The notes beneath the pieces are model-generated. The model searched no databases, had not been told where the DNA came from, and saw only the letters and a list, made by a program, of their open reading frames with translations. A DNA stretch of 64,000 nt from Brienomyrus brachyistius (taxonomy: Eukaryota; Chordata; Actinopteri; Osteoglossiformes; Mormyridae), in NCBI RefSeq assembly GCF_023856365.1, contig NC_064538.1, positions 15,618,435 through 15,682,434 of the forward strand. Reading direction: 5' to 3'. A program made the translations under genes and the position numbers. Shown piece by piece: positions 47,467 to 61,000 of the stretch (the first letter of the stretch is position 1; each line of letters starts with the position of its first letter).

Positions 47467-48109
47467 TATTCCTACAGGAACTTAGGTAAAATGACCAATA
47501 GTTTGATGGCTCTCTGAGGCTTCTGATCTGGTACAGCCAGCAACCGCAGAAGGAGAAGTGAGGAGGAGGATGTGACTAACAAGCCATCCTGTAGAATAGG
47601 AATCCATGTGTCAGCAAAAAAGTCGGCAAATGTTCTAATATAGCAGCAAGAAATAAACCATAATGTTAAGACTTGCTGTAGGAAGAAAATAAAAGATGCA
47701 CTAAATAGTACATAAGTCTGAGTTTCCCATTCAGTTTACTTTATATATACAACAGTTTACTTAAAATCTTTTTTTTTTCTATCCTCCCCTCATTCATCAC
47801 AAGAATGTGATGACTGACTGGTTGCAAGGTTTTTGGTTTCCAGGATAGAGGATTAAGCAGGAAAATCACTCGTTTCATATAGAGAGAAAATAGCTGGTGT
47901 ATATTTGTACAGTCTTTTAGACCTGTTTGAAGAGACTCATCACATCGCTGTAGTGTATCTATGATATATTTGCTCTTCTTTATGTGCACAAGTTAGATTG
48001 TCATAACTTCTACTTTTCTCCACTTATGTGGATAAAAAGTGCTCTAGTGGCTGCTGTTTTTTTATTTTTCTTTATTATTTTTTTTTTTAACAAAACATTG
48101 TATTTTGCA

Positions 48110-48200
48110 AAAAATAAAAATATATATGTGTATATATATATATATGTATGTATATATATATATGTGTATATGTATGTGTGTATATACATATATATACACT
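48110..48200. repeat. TA/TG microsatellite in adnp 3' UTR
   Basis: ATATATATGTGTATATATATA-type repeat of about 85 bp, preceded by T and A runs (48058-48090). Confidence 0.9.
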
Positions 48201-48518
48201 AAATGCAAATTAAAGGAACATTTGCTTTTGCGGTAACTTTTATTCTGCTATAAGAGCATCATCTCTGTGTTAAATGAAAGGGCAGTTTTACTTATTTCAT
48301 TATTCCTTAGATACTGTAATTTGTAGCCTAGACTGTATTAAAATCAGCCTTGCAAAAAATCTGTAGCTGTACCATTTTTATTTTCATTTTTAAAGATCAT
48401 GTTATGTTCTAGAAGGCTCACACCCATTGCAGCAGTATTGTGAACATTTTATCACTGTGTATGTTAATTTGTGCTCTTTTCACTTCAGTTTGTATTTTCC
48501 ATTTAAACATTTCAGAAC

Positions 48519-48524
48519 AATAAA
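48519..48524 (+). terminator. adnp: likely adnp polyadenylation signal
   Basis: AATAAA followed by a TG-rich stretch, about 1.05 kb after the stop codon. Earlier AATAAA hexamers at 47652 and 47688 could give shorter 3' UTRs. Confidence 0.5.
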
Positions 48525-48965
48525 GTGCTGTATTGTGCTTTTCACAGTGCTTACTGCCCGGCCTGGTCTTCATTCCCTCCTGTGAGGATAACGTACAATT
48601 ACCTGTGTACATGTTCAATTGGTTGGTAATAATGTGTTGCAACATCAACATAAAAAAAAGTGGAAATGCTACGTATTCAGCTGCCAAACCACAACAAGGC
48701 CCAGAAAAGGAGGCTGGAATTTTAAGAATTGAATTGGGGGGGAAGGTTTATGGGCCCCTATGAGTAAACTTCGGGTGAATTTTCCGGTGATAATTGGAGG
48801 AAACTTGGGTACCAAGGGGTAAACACAGGAGGACCATATAAACTCAGCAGACAGGGTTAGGATTGCATGTACATCTGCAGCCCTAGAGATGTGAGATGAC
48901 ACCAACGTGATGCCTTCATTACGTAATATATCCTATAAGTATCTTTGCTAATTAATCCTGGTGCA

Positions 48966-49233
48966 TGTGACGATCGCATGTTGGGCAAGCGAGCAGGGAG
49001 ATGACGAATAAGGGTCAGGTAGTCGGAAATCCAAAACACAGGGTTTATGCAGAAAGAACCACATACACACGGTATACTACAGTAATGACCAGACTGGGAA
49101 AACAGACTTAAACGCAGGCTAAATGCACAGGACTATTCAAACTGATAGAAAACAGCTGGTTACAATCTGGGTAGAACACGAGGTTAATGAGGGGGCGTGG
49201 CACACACGAGGATCGTACGAGCAGGTCATGACA
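48966..49233 (-). mobile_element. short solo-LTR-like element
   Basis: Begins TGTGACGATCGC and ends AGGTCATGACA, flanked by identical GTGCA (48961-48965 and 49234-49238). On the minus strand it starts TGTCATGACC and carries CATAAACCCTGTGTTTTGG, resembling the polyadenylation/R region of the LTR at 14943. 268 bp. Confidence 0.65.
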
Positions 49234-49389
49234 GTGCATCATTTTGCTGATTTTGGTTCTAAATAATTGAGTTTCTGAGAAATATGGAGTAGGTCGTTCT
49301 ACCTAATTGGGAATACTGTTGAAACTGTCAAATGATCTTTCTCCATTTACAAACCTAAAAATGTCCAAGCTGACTAATAACAGACTACT

Positions 49390-49825
49390 ACTCAAAGTGT
49401 GCCTGCGATATTTTCCAGTAATGACTTCATGGAATTTTTTGACCAAAAAATATGTTCAATTAGACAGAACATTTTGAATATTCCAATAACTACATTCTCT
49501 GGCCTTGACACGGCATGTGCTAATGCTGCAACCGCCCTATTTGAAGCATTTACTGTGGTTAACAACTCAGAACTGACATCCTTAATTTTATCTTCCAATT
49601 CATCTACTTGTATGCTAGACCCAATCTCAACAAAATTATTCAAAGAGATGATCCTGGCAGTGATTGAACTGCTTCTAGCAATAGTTAACTCCTCAATCAG
49701 CATCGGCCATCTACCAAAATCTCTTAAATTAGCAGTAATTAAACCTCTATTGAAGAAGCCAAACTTGGATCCCTTGGAAATGATAAACTATAGACTAATC
49801 TCTAATCTATCAAGTATCTCTAAAA
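49390..49825 (+). mobile_element. L2-like LINE reverse transcriptase fragment
   Basis: Frame with FSSNDFMEFFDQKICSIRQN, then CMLDPISTKLFKEM, ISIGHLPKSLKLAVIKPLLK and KPNLDPLEMINYRLISNLSS, the linker and first reverse-transcriptase blocks of L2/CR1-clade LINEs. It is cut off at about 49825 where a tail repeat begins. Confidence 0.85.
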
Positions 49826-50098
49826 TAATCCATCCATTTTCCAAACCGCTTATCCTTCTGGGTCGTGGGGGGTCCGGAGCCTATCCCAGAAGCAATGGGC
49901 ACGAGGCAGGGAACAACCCAGGATGGGGGGCCAGCCCATTACAGGGCACACACACACCGGAATACCTGGAGGAAACCCCACGATGACATGGGGAGAACAT
50001 GCAAACTGCACAAACATGCAGCCCAGGCAGAGATTTGAACCTGGGTCCCAGAGTTGCGAGGCAACAGTGCTAACCACCACCATGCCGCCCCCTCCAAA
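49825..50098 (-). repeat. LINE/SINE-type tail repeat, inverted copy
   Basis: CCATCCATTTTCCAAACCGC then GGGTCGTGGGGGGTCCGGAG mirror the repeat at 39430-39592. It continues with GGGGAGAACATGCAAACTGC and a tRNA-like GATTTGAACCTGGGTCCC segment. Confidence 0.7.
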
Positions 50099-50399
50099 AA
50101 AGTATCCCAGGTAATAGAGGAAGCAGTCAAAACCTTTGGTCTCACAACCTGGGGGGTGATCCACCTATCCGTAGTTTTGTTCCTGCTTCTATCATTCACA
50201 AGTCATGCAATGGGGGAACTCCTCTTCTCTGGCCTGTCACTCTGGCGTCTATCGCACCCAAGCTGTCAGTGAACAGTGTTTTTGGTGGCCCGCATTGCTG
50301 AAGGATATCTGCAGTTACATAGCTGCCTGTGTGGCGCGCACAGAAAAACAGATAAATAAATAACAATAATAATAAAAACAGGGTTGAAACAAACAATTG

Positions 50400-50660
50400 T
50401 TTATTCTTAAATCAACTAATATTGCTGTAAAATAACCTAGTCGGAACTGAAGCATGTGACACAGGTGGAGCAGGTGCTTCCGGGTTGCGTAAGGGGTGGA
50501 GCCTGCTCTGCCCCCAGATGCACTTTGGACGAGGGATTGTAAAGCAGCAGCCTGTGTCATCTCTTTGCTTTACTCACCTGTTTACAGGTACTTAACTTTA
50601 TTATCGTAGTACCAGTCTTGGGACTTGTAATAAATTTTGGGGGCTTGTCCGGGATCGACT
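50400..50660 (+). mobile_element. possible endogenous retrovirus LTR end with tRNA-Pro primer-binding site
   Basis: TGGGGGCTTGTCCGGGAT at 50638-50655 matches the proline-tRNA primer-binding site of gammaretrovirus-type elements at 17 of 18 positions. Just upstream are AATAAA (50628-50633) and an LTR-like stretch from about 50450. The TG and CA limits are not clear, and no gag/pol/env frame follows before the pard6b promoter, so only a leader remnant is present. Confidence 0.5.
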
Positions 50661-51699
50661 TCCGACAAGTTACCCCGATAAGCCAGTAACCCCACATCGT
50701 AGTACAAGCCACTGAAGGAGGAAGTCACAATTCCCTTGATTCATCACCTTTACAACACAACAGACAGATCTGGAGTCTGAGCTGGGCATCTCTGCTTTGA
50801 GTGCAACAAAAGATAGCAGGCTGTGCCAGCAGACACCATTCTCTGTCCCCTCTTTACCGAGTGGGTCAAAGGGTCTGACTGTCTGCTTATAGTTCCAGTT
50901 AAAGCTTCAGTTTCCTATTTCAATATCCGAGTCCTCATTTTCCCCTGTTGTCTGTCACAATATGCTCCGTATACGTTATACTTGATACTCAGTCAACAAT
51001 CTTTGATCAATAATGCATTGGTTATTTTCCATAAACCCAGTGAAATGTCATTTGTGGTCCAAACATGGGTGACATTATGGCTCAATAGGCAGCTCTGCTG
51101 CCTCACCCCTTGCAGGTTTGGGGTTTAACTCCTGCTCTGTGTGGGTGGAGTTTGCATGTTCTGTACATGTTGTGTAGGTTTCTTGCAGGAACTTCAGCTT
51201 ATTTTCTGCTATTATGAGAACAGGTGTTTGCAAAATGCACGTGGTGGGTGTGTCTTGTCATGCTCTGTGCTACTTGGGATAATCATCTGTGACTGTTTTG
51301 GACAAATTGTGAGAAAATGAACAGATATTCCAAATACTACCACAAGATGTCATTGTTCTACAGGTAACAAGCACGTTAGTCCATAATAAGTATATTTCAT
51401 CTAGTCACTAAATTGTGCTTTTCTTCTTTAATGTTTGTAATGTTTGCTTTGTGATTGTTTAGGAACTACAAATGCTTATTTATCAGTGACAGCCATCCAA
51501 CCGCTTATCCTGGTAACAGTCGCGAACGATGCGTTACATATTATGATTAACTAATTAATTAATAGCAAAGATAGTCATGAACTAACTTGATTCATTTGAC
51601 GGCTTGTCCCCTCACGTCATATCAGCTTGTCTGCAATTTTCGATGTTACCACAGGCACACAACCCTAAGCTGCAGAGATTGTCACAAGCATACAGAAAT

Positions 51700-52077
51700 C
51701 CACCTTGCAAGATGTTCTGCTCGGCGAAAGCGGGTTTGCGATCTGCGGGTAGGAGGAGCATCTTCGCGTTGGTGGCCGGTAACGAAACGTGAAGGGTGAC
51801 GGGAACGCGCCCGCTCGAATCGAGGCTGCGCGTAAGATTTGGGGGCGTTTCCTGGGTGCGTAAGGCGTCACCGTGAATCTGAGTTTTATGTGGATAACCC
51901 GTTTGGACAGTCGGCTACTCCGAGAACAGCGAGGAGACTTGCTGAAGCGGCCTGGGAGGTATACTTCGGATACTGCATAACCGGAGACCTTTTCAGGCAA
52001 AGGAGGGGAGTGCGAGGGAAAGAGGGGAGCCCCGGAGAGGGCAACAGCGAGCTGCGGGAGGGTCCTGGCTGTGAAAG
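51700..52077 (+). promoter_or_regulatory. pard6b: CpG-rich promoter and 5' UTR of pard6b
   Basis: CpG-rich sequence begins near 51700 and continues past the first coding exon to about 52560, in contrast to the A/T-rich flanks. It leads directly into the pard6b start codon. The start site is not resolvable. Confidence 0.6.
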
Positions 52078-55000
52078 ATGAATAAAAACCACCGAGCGTC
52101 GAGCAGCCGAACTCTGAGCGCCGTGGAGGTGAAGAGCAAGGTTGGTATCGTCGGAAAGAAGACGTCCAGCGTACTGTTAGCGTTCTGGGGAAATAAAACC
52201 TTCGGAAAGGTTAGCTGATTATGCGACTAAATACAGATGCATTGGGCTTACCACCGAGGTGATACAAGGGCGACTATCGACAAGTACCAAACGTTGTTGC
52301 CATAGCTCATTGTAGACATTTTTATAAATGAAGGCGTCGGTGTGTCCCTTTTAAACCGTGGCTCGAAGCGTATATAGACGCTTCGCCGTTACCGGGCTCT
52401 GACCCAGCCCATTAGGCGTTGACTACGCTGCCCCGTTCCAGAAGCGCCTACCGGGCTCGGTATCACTGCCGCAGCAGTCAGGTCTCGCTGTCAAACTTTC
52501 AACCGATCACTGCGCAATAACATACGGCCGACATATACGAATACCATCTTGAATGGTTTTCTGATGCCTTGGAGTTTTTATGTAAATGATGCGTGTGGTA
52601 TTTCTGGAACTACGGGGTTGTGTTTACCTTTATTATAGCTCAGTATGTAAAGTTTCCCGAAGAGCTTTTCATAAATTAACCCAAGTTCTTGAAGATTTCG
52701 TCCTTTTACCGTGACTGGTTTGCTCGTTTATTCTAACCGGTCAGGCATGACCAGCGCTGGTTAGCGTGTCCCTTTGCTTTGTTAGATGTACTTTAATCTT
52801 CGCCTGTTCTCCATTTGGTTTTTGTTCTTAGTTCTCCCGTGTTTTGCTGTAAATAAGCGAATGACTTCGGAACATTTTGGTCCCTAACGGTGTCAGATTG
52901 ATAGTTGCTTAATATTTATGTACTGAATCTAATTGACAGATTATATGATTTGCGTGCTTTTGAAAGCTTGCGTTAGCGCTATACAGGCACAATAAAATAC
53001 ATCATAATCGCCAGTATTTTTCTAAAATGGATTATTAGCCTTTTTCCAATTTTGTTTTCACGTACTGTGTGCCGCCTTACCTCAGGAAAACGCGTGCCAT
53101 AACTGAAGTTCATATTGAAGGCGTAATCCGTGCCTTATTCACGTTGTGACACATCTACGATGACTAGTGATCGTGAAAATTATAGTGAGGTGAATATGGG
53201 AAAAAGGAAAGTGACGATCACTTCCATTGAAGGTCCATTTGTAAAACGGCATTGAGGTTAGTAGGCAACGCTCTCCAGTTATTCCGTTGGAATCGAAATA
53301 ATAAATGTAATAAAATTAAATTGAGTAGAAGTGGCTGATTCGTCAAGCAGTCAATTGATTAGGTTTGTATGTATGCATGTAAATTAACTGCTCTCGGTTT
53401 GTTGTGACTGATCTGTATAAAAACAGTATGATACACTGGTATGGTTTCACCAGACAGTGGTATCTCATCGAGTCAGTGCACATACTTCTTCAGCTAGATA
53501 TTTTGGAGCTGAATCATAACTAGATTTCCTTATCATTTGATAGTGTTATGTGTCTGGTTTTGAAGATAGAAGGACCTGAGTAGCAGTCGTCTTATGCCCA
53601 CAAGTACAGCCTGTAACTGACCGCATCTCTGGTTCTGTGGCATTGCAGTTTGGTGCAGAATTTCGTCGGTTCTCCCTTGACCGGGCAAAACCAGGTCGGT
53701 TTGATGAGTTCTATGGTCTGCTGCAACATGTGCACCGCATTCCAAACGTGGACCTGCTCGTGGGGTATGCAGATGTCCACGGGGACCTGCTTCCCATCAA
53801 CAATGATGACAACTACCACAAGGCCATCTCTACCGCCAACCCTCTTCTGCGGCTCTTCCTTCAGAGAAAAGGTAGGGGACATTGCGACATGTTAACATTT
53901 CTCTCTCTTAAAAAAATAGATTACAGGTGTTATTCCCTAAGACTTTGTTTTATTTACTGTGACAAAGCTAGACCCGTGTTCAGTAAGCACTGGCTTGAAT
54001 AAGCACAGTACGATAAACCTTTTTTTGAGAGAAGCAAAGCTCAGCCCCAGATTAAAGCTGGTGATGATTTTTTTAAGTATGAAAGACATTGGATCCTTTC
54101 CCCTGTTTTTCTGAACATGTTCTACAATTCTTCTAAAATCAGACGCATCAACAACAAAAAAAACTGTCTTGTGGGGCAGTTGACCAAATTCCTTTGTCCT
54201 AGTATGGGTTGGTTGAGATGTCAGATTATTCATTTTGGGGGGGGGGGTATCACATGCTCTGCTAAGTTTTTCTTCTGCAATAGCATCGGGTTATCGTTAT
54301 GTGCTGCAATGTTAGGGTTAGGGCTATGCGCTGCAATGTTACTCGACTATTTATAATTTTTTCATGCAAAGCCAGTAGTCTGGACCCAATTAAGGGTTCA
54401 TCTGGAATATTTTGGCAACGCTGAAAGACAGTGAGTTTAGAGTAGCATGTTTAAGATGCCTCACTGTGCCATATGACCTGTAGATGCTAATCCAGTTTGT
54501 CAGGAAGGGATTACAGGGGTCACTCTACAATGCCATGTGCCTTGCACCATTATTATGCCACAAGATGGAAGAGCTATGAGAAGCGACTCTGCATCCTTCC
54601 CTTAATATTATTTCTCTCTGACCCATCACACTTCATTGTTTTCTTTTTTTTCTGAATTCATTTATCAGGTCATCAGTCGTGCAGCTGTTTGCTTTTGTTT
54701 CTCTGCTGTGAGACACACCGCAGCGGCATTACTATAGTAGTCTGCTTATGAAAAGCCCCACACTGGACAAATAGTCTTCATTTTGTCTCTGATGTTGTGA
54801 TGAATCAGCTTGTGAACAGCTAGTTAAGCTGCTGGTAGTACACATTGCCTTTAAGTAGTCCTGTGAACCTGCATTGGTGTCACCCAGCCTCATAAAGTAT
54901 TTGGTACATTATGGGCGGAATATGCTTTCATTGCTGTAGCTGTAGTGATCTAGGTTTGTTATGACATTGGAGGTTTATTGCTGATTACTGTTATTTGAAT

Positions 55001-58000
55001 AAGTTTGCATTGAAGTAGTTTGCGTTCCTGAACACATGTAGACGTGCACAAATAGACAAGCGTCTGGATATCTGGCGTGTCACCAGCCAGTTCCTGGCTT
55101 GTTTACCTGTTTCTATGGTAGCAGTTCAGAGGCGCGTAGATGTGAGTGGTTGGTTTGTTGCCACATACAGCGGGCCTGCCCTCTGCCCCCCCTCCCTTTA
55201 TGGTGCCTGGTGGTGCGGTGCCTTGAGTGCAATCTCTTTACGAAGGTCTGTCAGTTTGGTATGTGTCTGTATAACATTTCAATTGTGTCATAGTTTCCTT
55301 TTTTTTCTTTTTTTTAAGAATAAAGAAAGAAAAAACTTTGCAAGTTTAAATGGCCAGTGTCAATCCAGATAAGAGCAGCACACACGTCTCCTGTTATTTC
55401 TTCACAACATAACTCTTCTCGGCAGTATTTTTCCCTTTCATTTACGTATTTCCTGAAATGAAGACTGCATTTTGAGAAGTTTGTTGAAAATTGTTGTTGC
55501 CTGTGTGCAAGCACAAATCCTTAAATCATTTGCTTACGTTAAACATAATCTAGATATTATTGTACCACACCAGGTTGTTCAAGAACGCCCTCATCAGGGA
55601 GGTGTCATCCAATTGGCTCCTCTTTCCTCAAAATTCTAAATGCCTCATGACCTGAAATTACAGGAGGTCATCTATGTAAGATGTATATGTACAATGATAG
55701 GGATCGATTTCTTGTTTTCAAGGTAATAAGCAAGTATTTTAATTAGATTCTTAGCTTAGTTTTAATGAAATTAATTAGCTTTCTAGATTCATTACTCTTT
55801 GTGGAATTTCAACGTGTACAACAATTTGGCACAAAATGGCAGAGGTTTGTATTCAGCTACGGTAAACAGTCTGTTTCTCAGATAAATTATCTGTTTTGGG
55901 GGAAACAGTGTCATTTTGTAAAACAGTATAATGGATATTTTTATTTTATTTGGTATAACAAGGGTAGCTTGATTGAGTTGTGACCTCAGCTTGTATATAT
56001 GTGTATGTAGTTTGCATGATTTCCATACACCATCAGTTTCATCCCTCAATCCAAAGGTGGCATTATGGCCAAATTGGTGACCCTTTGTGATCATAAATCA
56101 TCATGACTGTGATGAGCTGGTACCCCATCTAGGGTGTGTTCTCCCTTGGGCTGGACATAGGCTCCAGGCTTATTGTGAACCTAAACTGTATATGTAGTAA
56201 TGGCAAATGGCTGTAACAAATGGAAGACGTAAACGACTCAACAGTGACAGTTCTTCAGCTGTGTTAAGTAGAACTGGTATAATTGGAAATTTGAAATTCT
56301 AACCGTCTGAGACTGAAAATGTGCTGCCTTTTTCCTTTGAATTCAGCATTTAGTTTTTTGTTGTTTAATAAGAAATTAATTTCAGCCGTTATAGTGTAAA
56401 ACTTGTGTGAATTTGACACAGGAAAACTGGAGGTGCCAGTCACCTTCTCCAGTAAAGGCAACAGAGCAAAGCAGTTAAGGAAGTGAACTTTTGACCAGTC
56501 CGCTAATGTTGTGGGACAAACTTTGACCCAAGTGCATAAACCTGAATTGCCTCAATAACATTCCCAGCATTACAAAATTGTTACAGTTAACAGTGATAAG
56601 CTACCTGCTGTATATAACTTCCCAAAGGTACCTATATTAAGCACTGAATTACTGAATTTTATCAACTTTCCTTTCCAACCATGAACGATGGAGTTCAGAC
56701 AGCGATCCATGTCACTGGAAGAGGTGTATTATGTCAGCTGGGCAGTGACTCTGTCTGATCAGTGATTGCTCTGTCCTCCCCTGACGTAGGCTCCTGTGGT
56801 ACTACAGAAATGCAGGTTGACCTTGGGGTCATGCCACACAGTTGCTGGCAAATCACCTGACCCAGAATGGTTCATACAGTGCAATGGAATGTCCCAGTTA
56901 CCAGTTCAAGCATCTTACTCTCTCTCTCTTTCTCTCTCACTCTCTGTCTCTCTCACTCTCTCTCTTGCATTCTCATTTTGAAGCACTCGATGAAACCTAG
57001 AAGTCTTAATTTTATCAAAACTGTTACTGGATCACAGTTTGCTGTCTTTACTCTTCAAGTAAATGTGTTCCATTCATTGAGTTTTTTTCCCCCTCAAAAT
57101 GCAGTTTTGGCACCAGGGATTGATGTGTCTTTTCTGGATAACCATACTAGCCTGGGAATCTGTGGGTGGTGGATTTATGACACTGTGATGTCACTGCTAG
57201 ACAATGCGAAACAAATTCGGACAACTTGCGTAGATATGAGTCAGACAGCTTTGTGTGCCTGTAGCTTAAAAAAAGAGCCCATGGTTTAGAGGCTTGTATG
57301 TGACAAACAAAATAACACGCCAAACACTTTTGTAAGTGATGACAGAGCAATGTTGAAATTCCTGTGCTGCTCTGTGATCGATGAACCGGTTTTGGGTGGG
57401 TCTCCACTGCCGTTAAAAAAAAAAAACCACGAAAACCAATAAAATAAGGAAACACAGGTGTTCTGTGACCGCTCCCGTTTAGGCATTGGACAGGAATGGA
57501 GTCTGTCTGCAGAAGGTGTGTTTACATGTCATAGAGGCGGGCTCAGTCTGGAAACTGGAGCACAACATTTGGTCTATCTGGATCTGTGCCTGTGTGCTCA
57601 GTGTTGCTTTCTAACACAGGCCGGGCCATGGTGTATGGCTATATAACAATAATGAATTATATCTGTTTTGTAAATTAAAGTTGACTCCCTTTTGCCACTT
57701 CTAAATGGCAGTAACTCATTAATAAAAAAAAAAAAGTGTTATATATTTTAAATGGTCTATTAATAATTTACAAAGTGTTACAACTTAATTAACCAGATTA
57801 TAAAGCATTCATAAACCCTTTATATGGGTAGCCTTATTGTAAAATGCTACCTTTTTAGTTTTTCTTCACTTTATTTAACAAGAGCACTACAGAAGTTCTC
57901 GACTTGGAAAATTGCTGGAGAATCATGTGACCATGTGTAGGATGGAAGAATGTTATGAATATTGATATTTTGAATATTTATATAGCTTCTATTATGTAGG

Positions 58001-61000
58001 AATGGTATGCAAGTTAAGATGGGCTGGCAGCATAAATTATAACATTACACCATTTAATATTTGTGTTACTTCAGTGAACTGAGTGAGTTAGAACAATCAG
58101 AGAAATAAGGAGTTATAGCGCTCACAGAAAGTCTTGGAATGCTGTAAAAAATATTTAATTTATTGGTTTCATATTGAAAGTCCATTGACAAGCAGTGTTT
58201 AACATCAAGGAAGCATCTCAAGACTTTCTGTGAGCACTGTATAAGGTGATTCACCGTTGGTCTGATAATTGCTGAACCATTGAGATTTTTCCCTCTTTTT
58301 CAATCTACTGGTAGCCTGTTGAAGATTCTGTCCTGTTTTATGCCCTGTGTCTTCATTGACAGGTTCTGATTTATTTTAACCAGACTCAAAATTTAACCTG
58401 TCCACTACCAAAGGCTAACTTCAGATATCTTGCCAGATCACCTGGCTTGTTGGGATATTTAATTGGTACTCAGCAAAGTATTTAGTACTAGCCCATGCAT
58501 GAAATTTTAATTGTATTTATTTAAAGTAACATTGATTGACGCATAGGAAATCCTTTTACGGAAGAACAATACTAAATAATTACTGAGTTGGGCCTCATTA
58601 AGTTTCATGGCCTTTACTTATCAGTGACCCTGTATTGTCTTGCTATCCGTGTGGGTTTGGTGAGCTGTCTTACAAGGACAGTGCGGAGTATATATTTAGG
58701 TAATAATGTCACAGCAGCAGTGTGAGGTAGGAAGCACTCTGACCTACGTGCGAGTCCAGTTATAATGATTCCCAGACGAGTAGCATGTCACTGCAATGAT
58801 GGCGATGAACATTCATATGTATAAAAATATGAAGTTGGTAACAGCTTTTTAGGAATGTTTTCTGAATATTGCATCATGCATTAGGCAAATATGAAGTTGT
58901 TAAATGTATGATTATATTTATATAAAGCAGAATACATGTAGAATGTAGGCTATTTCAAAGAAGCTCAATAAGCAGAAACCAGTACAGAAATGTTGTATAA
59001 CAATTAGGGATTCATGTATTTCTTATATTCATGTAGCAAGCATACTTTTATAATAAGGCCTTCAGTGTATTTTAGAACATTGGAGAAAATGGTTTTACAG
59101 GAATCAGCAAATCTAGTAATCTTATCCATAAGGGCAACTCCCACCGGCATTCCTTTTATTTAGAACTTAATTCTGGCTGCAGTATTTGTTTCCTCCTCTT
59201 TTTGGTCTTTTATTTGTGAAGTGTGGGGGAAAAGCCTTTCCCCAACCCCACCAAAGATAAGGGAGAGGAATGAAATGATTATTCTTCCTTTATGTAGTGA
59301 CTATGCTCAACATCTCTACAGTATCACACCATTCAAACTAATCTGAAGTGTTATTTAATAATACAAGATATTTTTTGTGAAGGATGTTGACTTGAAACTC
59401 ATTATGCAGCTGATAACCCAGTAGATTAAAAGCAACCCACAAAGAGCCCTCTGTTCTCCCCTCTCTGCCTGCACAGTGCCTATGCTGCCCGCCACTCTAT
59501 TCTTAAGCCCCCCCCCCCCGCCACAAGCACACCGGCACTCATGCTCCTCATTAAAATCCAGACAAAGGTAAGCAGGGGCCCTGTCTGATTGGGGCGAAAT
59601 TGGAAACCATGGTCTGATAGAATGCCGGTCATTATTCGCTGCAACAGTCTGTATGACCCTTTAGTATAGAGCAGCTGCTCATTGAGTGATTGACTGGGGA
59701 TGCAGGAAAGTGCAGAATCGGCAGGAGTGGAGCCAGAGATGCAAGCTGTAGTGGCCTAGTGCTCAATGTCCCGATAAAAGGACTCCACGTCGCATGCAGT
59801 GCAGACATCTGCTTGGTAAAGGCAAACAAATACAGAGTGTAAAGGATCAGAAGGGATTTGTGCTAGATGGCATCATGGGTGGCACAGGCAGAGGTGAATG
59901 GCACAGGCGGGGATGGCATCTGACTTTCCCTGGCTTGATGGGCTTTACACTGTGCGACTTGATTGTTTTTAATTCTCTCTCTCTCTGTCTCTCTCTCACG
60001 TTTTAGATGCATATCTTTGTGGGGACTGTCCATCCATTTCTACAGGCCTAACCCTAATCGTAACCAAATGATATATATTAATTTTTATTGCAGTCACAGG
60101 TTTTTATAAAATCGAGCTTCCCCTCGTTGGGAACAAAACAAATGCTCCCCACAACATCAAAATTATGTTTTTTTTTTTTGTTTTTTTTTTTAATAAACAT
60201 TTGGTCCCCACAATGTAATATATACCACATACACACACAAAGGGTATATTCAAGCATGGGCCAGCCTAACCTGCTTTTTTGGCATCTCTGTCACTGTAAT
60301 GTGAAACCCTGCAGACCAGCAGTTGGTTCTCTGCACAGTGGAAAGCGTCCCGAGCACCAGGTTTGTGGTTTTGGGGTTGCACATGTGTGCGTCTGAGAGC
60401 AGGCCTGGGGCATGTGAGCATGCTGCTCAACGCTGTACCTCGCTTCCTTTTTCCTGTTTCCCTGCCTCCTCCTGGCTGCTGGTCTCTGCTCTTTCCTGAT
60501 GTATCCTCCCCCTGCCCTCTACATTGCCAGCCCTAGTTATCAGTGCAGCATTCTCTCAGTCTTCTCTTTGCTTAAGAAATATGTGCAGTACTAGAACACT
60601 TCAGGAATTCAGTTCATTAGAGAAGCAATAACTGAGGTTTATTGGATATGTTTACCATGCTTTTTTTGGGGGGGGGGTGTCTGTTTACTTTTCATAAATA
60701 CAGATGGTCGATGGTCGATGGTCAGCGGGTGATACAACTGCCTGGATGTGTACAATTCCAGCATCAATCAGCTGCACAGGCTAGTGAAAATGAAGCTCAG
60801 TTTGCCTGGAGCTGGTTTGGCAGTATTTCTGGAATGTGCACAAACATGATAACTATGTCAAACATTAACGTGATATATTACATTTTATTGAATTAAGCAT
60901 ATTATTAATTGTTAGATTATTATCCATGCATTCCTGAGTGCAGAACTACTGTATTCCAGGAAATTGAGCCTTGCTGTCGGGTTTTTCTGGTTTTAATCCC

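Larger units (their letters stand above)
47467..51699 (+). other. adnp 3' UTR and adnp-pard6b spacer
   Basis: The 3' UTR runs to about 48540 and contains a TA/TG microsatellite. The spacer carries an LTR-like element, an L2-like LINE fragment, a repeat tail and a retroviral-type primer-binding site, listed separately. No BCAS4-like exon was recognised. Confidence 0.5.

Noticed and set aside
57147..57486. Minus-strand ORFs of about 100 codons in pard6b intron 2
   Set aside because: No domain, hydrophobic low-complexity runs from a poly-A tract, and no splice context.
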